This document shows, in pieces, positions 5,261-8,974 of a stretch of DNA of 8,974 nt; within the stretch, counting starts at the first letter, position 1, and each line of letters opens with the position of its first letter. The DNA is from an uncultured Oscillospiraceae bacterium (GTDB lineage: Bacteria; Bacillota; Clostridia; Oscillospirales; Oscillospiraceae). Where the stretch lies: assembly GCA_934659415.1 (NCBI GenBank), contig CAKUHW010000031.1, positions 1 through 8,974 of the forward strand. Reading direction: 5' to 3'. The position numbers and the translations under genes are program-made. Below the pieces are notes generated by a model. The model was not told where the DNA came from and made no database searches. It was given only the letters and a program-made list of their open reading frames with translations.

Positions 5261-6544
5261 ATGGCCAACCAATTTATCGACACTGCCCGCATCACCGTGC
5301 GCGCCGGGGACGGCGGAAACGGCGCGGTGGCCTTTCACCGGGAGAAGTATATCGCCGCAGGCGGCCCGGACGGCGGCGACGGCGGCCGGGGCGGCAACGT
5401 GATCCTGCGGGTGGACTCCCACATGTCCACCCTGATGGACTTCCGCTATAAGCGCAAGTACGCCGCCGGGACCGGCATGGACGGAGGCGGCAAGCGCTGC
5501 TCCGGCAAGGACGGGGCGGATCTGATCATCCGGGTGCCCCGGGGCACCGTGGTGCGGGACGCCGCCACCGGCGAGATCATCTGCGACATGTCCGGCCCGG
5601 AGGACTTTGTTCTGGCCCGGGGCGGCAAGGGCGGCTGGGGCAACCAGCACTTCGCCACCCCCACCCGGCAGGTGCCCCACTTCGCCAAGGCCGGCCTGCC
5701 CGGCCAGAGCCGGGAGGTGGTGCTGGAGCTGAAGCTGCTGGCGGACGTGGGCCTGGTGGGCTTCCCCAACGTGGGCAAGTCCACCCTGCTCTCCGTGGTC
5801 ACCCGGGCGCAGCCAAAAATCGCCAATTATCACTTTACCACCCTGTTCCCCAACCTGGGAGTGGTGCCCATGGAGGACGGCCGCTCCTTTGTGCTGGCGG
5901 ACATCCCCGGCATCATTGAGGGCGCCGCGGAGGGGGCCGGGCTGGGGCACGACTTTCTGCGGCACATCGACCGCTGCCGCCTGCTCATCCATGTGGTAGA
6001 CGTCTCCGGCAGCGAGGGCCGGGACCCGGTGGCGGATTTTGACGCCATCTGCGCCGAGCTGGCCCAGTGGTCCCCGGAGCTGGCAGGCCGCCGGATGATC
6101 GTGGCGGCCAACAAGGTGGACATCATGGAGGACCCCTCCCTGCTGGAGGCTCTGCGTGCCCATGTGGAGGCCGCAGGCTGCCCCCTGTACGAGATCTCCG
6201 CCGCCGCCCACCAGGGCACCCGGGAGCTGATGTACGCCGCCGCCCGGGAGCTGGAGTCCCTCCCCCCCATCACCGTGTACGAGCCCACCTATGTGGAGGC
6301 TCCCCCGGAGATCGACACCTCCGCCCCCCTGGACATCACCCGGGAGGAGGACGGCACCTGGCTGGTGGACGGGCCCTGGCTGCGCCAGCTGATGGCCAAC
6401 GTCAACTTCAACGACTACGAAAGCCGCAACTGGTTCGACCGGCGGCTGCGGGAGGCCGGCGTGTTCCGCCAGATGGAGGAGGCCGGCGTACAGGACGGCG
6501 ACGATGTATGCCTCTACAATCTGGAGTTTGAGTATCAGCGGTAA
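5261..6544 (+). CDS. obg: GTPase Obg/CgtA
   Basis: 427 residues. Obg is an essential GTPase that binds the 50S subunit late in assembly and links growth to the stress response. The Gly-rich Obg fold is at 1-158 (repeated GG motifs such as GPDGGDGGRGGN and GGKGGWGNQHF). The G domain is at about 159-330: P-loop GFPNVGKST (167-175), switch region with HFTTLFPNLG, DIPG (214-217), NKVD (284-287) and SAA (313-315). The C-terminal OCT domain of the Gram-positive form occupies about 345-427 (LVDGPWLRQLMANVNFNDYES, then WFDRRLREAGVFRQMEEAGVQDGD). All key residues are present. AAGGAGG (5245-5251) lies nine bases before the ATG. Obg commonly follows rpmA in Firmicutes; here a terminator stands between them. 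Confidence 0.98.
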   Translation: MANQFIDTARITVRAGDGGNGAVAFHREKYIAAGGPDGGDGGRGGNVILRVDSHMSTLMDFRYKRKYAAGTGMDGGGKRCSGKDGADLIIRVPRGTVVRDAATGEIICDMSGPEDFVLARGGKGGWGNQHFATPTRQVPHFAKAGLPGQSREVVLELKLLADVGLVGFPNVGKSTLLSVVTRAQPKIANYHFTTLFPNLGVVPMEDGRSFVLADIPGIIEGAAEGAGLGHDFLRHIDRCRLLIHVVDVSGSEGRDPVADFDAICAELAQWSPELAGRRMIVAANKVDIMEDPSLLEALRAHVEAAGCPLYEISAAAHQGTRELMYAAARELESLPPITVYEPTYVEAPPEIDTSAPLDITREEDGTWLVDGPWLRQLMANVNFNDYESRNWFDRRLREAGVFRQMEEAGVQDGDDVCLYNLEFEYQR

Positions 6545-6563
6545 AGCAGACGCTGCGCACCCA

Positions 6564-6590
6564 CGGGCAAGGGTCCCCGCCCTTGTCCCG
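6564..6590 (+). other. Imperfect hairpin just after obg
   Basis: CGGGCAAGGG (6564-6573) pairs with CCCTTG and CCCG (6580-6590) with one bulged T. No T-run follows, so it is unlikely to terminate transcription alone; it may protect the 3' end of the obg mRNA upstream of the terminator-like parS hairpin. Confidence 0.4.
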
Positions 6591-6605
6591 GCAAATATCT
6601 CTTCC

Positions 6606-6647
6606 CTCCCCCGGATGTTTCACATGAAACATCCGGGGGAGATTTTT
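6606..6647 (+). terminator. Terminator-like hairpin whose stem contains a parS-like site
   Basis: Bases 6606-6622 and 6625-6641 are perfect reverse complements (17-base arms, outer part CTCCCCCGGATG). In RNA the innermost bases would open to a small loop. The stem is followed by A and five T (6643-6647), the shape of an intrinsic terminator for obg. Its inner 16 bases (6616-6631) are a near-consensus parS site. Confidence 0.75.
6616..6631. promoter_or_regulatory. parS: parS-like site 1
   Basis: TGTTTCACATGAAACA differs from the consensus TGTTNCACGTGAAACA only at position 9 (A for G). parS is the centromere-like loading site for ParB. It lies inside the terminator-like hairpin between obg and soj. 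Confidence 0.75.
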
Positions 6648-6662
6648 GTTCCATGTGAACCA
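6647..6662. promoter_or_regulatory. parS: parS-like site 2 (weak)
   Basis: TGTTCCATGTGAACCA has two differences from the consensus (T for C at position 8, C for A at position 14). It begins on the last T of the terminator-like T-tract. It may be a degenerate or low-affinity site. Confidence 0.45.
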
Positions 6663-6682
6663 TCATCCGGAGTCCCCTTTCC

Positions 6683-6698
6683 CGTTCCACGTGAAACA
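6683..6698. promoter_or_regulatory. parS: parS-like site 3
   Basis: CGTTCCACGTGAAACA matches the consensus at every fixed base except the first (C for T), and the central CACGTG is intact. It ends 27 bases before the soj -35 element, so ParB loaded here could spread over the soj promoter. Confidence 0.85.
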
Positions 6699-6725
6699 TT
6701 TCTCCCCCAAAGGGCCGGAAAAGGG

Positions 6726-6754
6726 TTGAAATGACTGCGGTCAGCGGTTATAAT
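6726..6754 (+). promoter_or_regulatory. Sigma-70-type promoter for soj-spo0J
   Basis: TTGAAA (6726-6731), a 17-base spacer, then a perfect TATAAT (6749-6754). The predicted start is near 6761, giving a leader of about 30 bases to the soj ATG. It is downstream of the parS cluster and of the terminator-like hairpin, so the operon appears to be transcribed independently of obg. Confidence 0.9.
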
Positions 6755-6791
6755 AATCGATAGACTGACAGAGAGAGAAAGGGTGGACGCC

Positions 6792-7550
6792 ATGGGAAAA
6801 ACCGTTGCGATCGTCAATCAGAAGGGCGGCGTGGGAAAGACCACCACCTGCGTCAATCTGGCCGCCGCCCTGGTGTCCATGGGCGTGAAGGTCCTGGTGT
6901 GCGACTTTGACCCTCAGGGCAACGCCACCTCCGGCTTCGGCGTGGACAAGTCCCGCTCCCCGGGGGTCTATGAGGTGCTTATGGGGAGCGCCGAAGTGGG
7001 CAAGGCCATCGTGTCCACCCGCTGGGGGGATGTGCTGCCCGCCAACAAGGCCCTGTCCGGCGCGTCGGTGGAGCTCATCGGCATGGAGCGCCGGGAGTAC
7101 CGGCTGAAGGAGGCTCTCTCCCCTGTCCGGGACAAGTACGACTTTATTTTCATCGACTGTCCCCCCTCCCTGGAGCTGCTCACCCTGGATGCTCTGTGCG
7201 CGGCGGACACCCTGCTGGTGCCGGTCCAGTGCGAATACTACGCCCTGGAGGGGCTCAGCGACCTGCTGTACACCGTGCGGCTGGCCAAGCGGTCCCTCAA
7301 CCCCGCCCTGGAGCTGGAGGGAGTGGTGCTCACCATGTACGACGGGCGCACCAACCTGTCCATGCAGGTGGCGGAGGAGGTCAAGCGGTACTTCCCCGGA
7401 AAGGTGTATGCCAGCGTCATCCCCCGGAATGTCCGCCTGTCCGAGGCCCCCAGCCACGGCAAGCCCATCGCCGCCTACGACCGCCTCTCCCGGGGGGCAG
7501 ACGCCTATGACGGTCTGGCCCGGGAATTCTACGGGAAGAATCACACCTGA
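6792..7550 (+). CDS. soj: Chromosome partitioning ATPase Soj/ParA
   Basis: 252 residues. Soj is a dimerising ATPase that binds DNA nonspecifically, works with ParB-parS in origin segregation, and in Bacillus also modulates DnaA. The deviant Walker A motif KGGVGKTT is at 11-18 with its signature lysine K11; Walker A' DFDPQGN is at 38-44 and Walker B FIFIDCPPS at 118-126. The C-terminal part (VYASVIPRNVRLSEAPSHGKPI) is typical of chromosomal Soj. There is no extra N-terminal DNA-binding domain, so it is of the chromosomal type rather than plasmid ParA type Ia. ATG 6792 is preferred over an in-frame GTG at 6783, which would lie within the AAAGGGTGG ribosome binding region. The gap to spo0J is 56 bases, consistent with one operon. 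Confidence 0.97.
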   Translation: MGKTVAIVNQKGGVGKTTTCVNLAAALVSMGVKVLVCDFDPQGNATSGFGVDKSRSPGVYEVLMGSAEVGKAIVSTRWGDVLPANKALSGASVELIGMERREYRLKEALSPVRDKYDFIFIDCPPSLELLTLDALCAADTLLVPVQCEYYALEGLSDLLYTVRLAKRSLNPALELEGVVLTMYDGRTNLSMQVAEEVKRYFPGKVYASVIPRNVRLSEAPSHGKPIAAYDRLSRGADAYDGLAREFYGKNHT

Positions 7551-7606
7551 TGCCACCCCCCGGCTGCCCGCAGACCGGGAGTTTATGAGAGAAAGGAACG
7601 GCTGCT

Positions 7607-8506
7607 ATGGCAAGTTCAAAAGGTCTGGGCCGGGGCCTGGGCGCCCTCATGGGGGACGCGGCCCTGCAGACCCAGGAGGCCGGGTCGGTATTTCTGCCTG
7701 TGTCCCAGGTGGAGCCCGGCCTGAATCAGCCCCGCAAGCGCTTTGACGAGGAATCCCTGGCCGATCTGGCCGACTCCATCCGGGAGCACGGCGTCATCCA
7801 GCCCCTTACCGTCCGCCGCCTGTCCTCGGGCTATTACCAGATCATCGCCGGGGAGCGCCGCTGGCGGGCTGCCCGGATGGCCGGGCTCACCGAGGTCCCG
7901 GCGGTCATCATTGAGGCGGACGACAAAAAGGTCATGGAGATCGGCCTCATTGAGAACCTTCAGCGGGAGGATCTGAATCCCATGGAGGAGGCCGAGGGCT
8001 ATCAGGTGCTCCTCACCGACTACGGCATGACCCAGGAGGAGGTGGCCCGGCGGATGGGCAAGTCCCGCCCCGCGGTGACCAACGCCCTGCGTCTCACCGC
8101 CCTGCCCCCGGAGGTGCGGGAGATGCTGATCAACGGAGAGCTTACCGCCGGCCATGGCCGGGCGGTGCTCATGGTGGAGGGGGAGACCGCCCAGACCGCC
8201 TTTGCCAAGCTCATCGTGCAGCAGGGGCTCAGCGTCCGTCAGGCGGAGGCCGGGGCAAAAAAGTTCACCCTGCTCCCCCGCAAGGAGCGGGAGAAAAAGG
8301 AGGACCCCAACCGCATCTATATTGCTCAGGCAGAGCAGGACCTGTCCAGCCGGCTGGGGCGCCGGGTGACCATCAACGCCGGGCGGAAAAAGGGCAAGCT
8401 GGAGCTGGAGTTCTACAACACCGACGACCTGAACGCCCTGTTGGAGCTGCTGGAGACCCTCTCCCCCACCCTGGGGGCGGCGGCAGCCGAATCCCCGGAG
8501 ACCTGA
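7607..8506 (+). CDS. parB: Chromosome partitioning protein Spo0J/ParB
   Basis: 299 residues. ParB loads at parS, binds CTP, slides along DNA as a clamp and recruits condensin to the origin. The N-terminal GLGRGLGALM (6-15) is the motif that stimulates the ParA ATPase. CTP-binding motifs GERRWRA (82-88) and ENLQR (116-120) and a helix-turn-helix (about 141-165) follow, then a lysine- and glutamate-rich linker (225-235) and the C-terminal dimer domain with RRVTINAGRKKGKLELEFYN. At the ParB/Noc specificity positions it has R154, A160, A165 and G182: three of the four parS-type residues (Arg, Thr, Ala, Gly), with Ala where Thr is usual. AAAGGA (7592-7597) is nine bases before the ATG. Four parS-like sites lie on both sides of the soj-parB pair. 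Confidence 0.98.
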   Translation: MASSKGLGRGLGALMGDAALQTQEAGSVFLPVSQVEPGLNQPRKRFDEESLADLADSIREHGVIQPLTVRRLSSGYYQIIAGERRWRAARMAGLTEVPAVIIEADDKKVMEIGLIENLQREDLNPMEEAEGYQVLLTDYGMTQEEVARRMGKSRPAVTNALRLTALPPEVREMLINGELTAGHGRAVLMVEGETAQTAFAKLIVQQGLSVRQAEAGAKKFTLLPRKEREKKEDPNRIYIAQAEQDLSSRLGRRVTINAGRKKGKLELEFYNTDDLNALLELLETLSPTLGAAAAESPET

Positions 8507-8519
8507 TCCGCTATCTTTC

Positions 8520-8535
8520 CGTTTCACGTGAAACA
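8520..8535. promoter_or_regulatory. parS: parS-like site 4
   Basis: CGTTTCACGTGAAACA has one difference from consensus (C for T at position 1), the same change as site 3. Its inner 14 bases are a perfect palindrome. It lies 13 bases after the parB stop and 54 bases before the serS start. Confidence 0.88.
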
Positions 8536-8589
8536 AAGGATATACAGCCAAAAAACGCTTTACTTCTTGAGAGAGGACGCTGAACGCAT

Positions 8590-8974
8590 ATGTTGGACAT
8601 CAAATTCATCCGGGACAACCCGGAGCTGGTAAAGGAAAACATCAAAAAGAAATTTCAGGACGCCAAGCTCCCCCTGGTAGACCAGGTGCTGGAGCTGGAC
8701 GGGCGCAACCGCGCCGCCATGACCGAGGCCAACGAGCTGCGCGCCAGCCGCAACGCCCTGAGCAAGCAGGTGGGCATGCTGATGGGGCAGGCCAAAAAGG
8801 ATCCCTCCAAGCTGGCGGAGGCCGAGGAGGCCAAGGCCCAGGTGAAGGCCAACGCCGACCGCCTGGCGGAGCTGGAGGTCCTGGAGGACCAGCTGGCCCG
8901 GGATATCCGGCATATCATGCTGCAGATCCCCAACATCATCGACCCCTCTGTGCCCATCGGCCCGGACGACTCCT
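8590..8974 (+). CDS. serS: Seryl-tRNA synthetase, N-terminal part
   Basis: The first 128 residues are in the window; the gene runs off the end. The start MLDIKFIRDNPELVKENIKK is characteristic of SerRS. It leads into the long antiparallel coiled coil (about 30-105, ending in AELEVLEDQLARDIRHIML) that grips the tRNA-Ser variable arm, then the conserved IPNIIDPSVPIG link to the catalytic domain. The class II catalytic motifs lie beyond the window. GAGAGGA (8571-8577) is a binding site about 12 bases before ATG 8590, slightly long. The gap from parB is only 83 bases and holds a parS site and no T-box, so serS may be co-transcribed with soj-parB; a TATACA at 8541-8546 lacks a convincing -35. Confidence 0.95.
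   Translation, partial: MLDIKFIRDNPELVKENIKKKFQDAKLPLVDQVLELDGRNRAAMTEANELRASRNALSKQVGMLMGQAKKDPSKLAEAEEAKAQVKANADRLAELEVLEDQLARDIRHIMLQIPNIIDPSVPIGPDDS

Noticed and set aside
4838..6211. Long minus-strand open frame opposite rpmA and obg
   Set aside because: It overlaps two certain genes in full and its product is rich in His, Gly and Ala with no recognisable domain.
8507..8589. T-box or separate promoter for serS
   Set aside because: The gap is too short for a T-box, no T-box sequence is present, and TATACA at 8541-8546 has no acceptable -35.

Overview
The window reads as a chromosomal, origin-proximal segment from a high-GC member of the Clostridia, most likely Oscillospiraceae (Flavonifractor/Pseudoflavonifractor type). 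The reasons are protein similarity recalled from memory, strong AAAGGAGG-type ribosome binding sites, GC-rich third codon positions, a Noc protein (a Firmicutes hallmark), Prp plus an N-terminally extended L27 (Firmicutes and relatives), and intergenic hairpin repeats of a kind common in these gut bacteria. The genus is a guess.

Layout. (1) 2-349: the 3' end of an oligoendopeptidase F gene. (2) 550-1341: noc, a ParB-family nucleoid-occlusion gene, preceded by a perfect 15-bp inverted repeat that covers its ribosome binding site and a possible extended -10. (3) 1342-1709: a gene-free stretch packed with hairpins, including two diverged copies of a REP-like repeat. (4) 1710-3897, minus strand: a hexapeptide acetyltransferase, a membrane-anchored XRE-type regulator with a large outer domain, and a small lipoprotein gene apparently broken by two compensating one-base frameshifts. 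(5) 4025-5193, plus strand: a strong promoter, a leader that may be an L21 autoregulatory RNA, then rplU, prp and rpmA, closed by a clear intrinsic terminator. (6) 5261-6544: obg. (7) 6606-8506: three parS-like sites, a strong promoter, then soj (parA) and spo0J (parB). (8) 8520-8974: a fourth parS-like site and the 5' part of serS.

How the parts work together. Soj and Spo0J with the parS sites form the chromosome origin segregation system. Noc is the paralogue that normally keeps the division septum off the nucleoid. The two ParB-family proteins here carry different DNA-specificity residues, the Noc set in one and a near-parS set in the other. Prp is the protease that trims L27, and the rpmA product carries a matching cleavage site, so the rplU-prp-rpmA operon encodes both enzyme and substrate. 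Obg is a ribosome-assembly GTPase often found after rpmA.

Most of the window is well-known housekeeping biology. The parts that stand out are regulatory: a parS-like site forming the stem of what looks like a terminator between obg and soj, the inverted repeat over the noc start region, the frameshifted lipoprotein next to the membrane regulator, and the hairpin-repeat cluster. I saw no CRISPR array, tRNA, rRNA, insertion sequence or defence system.
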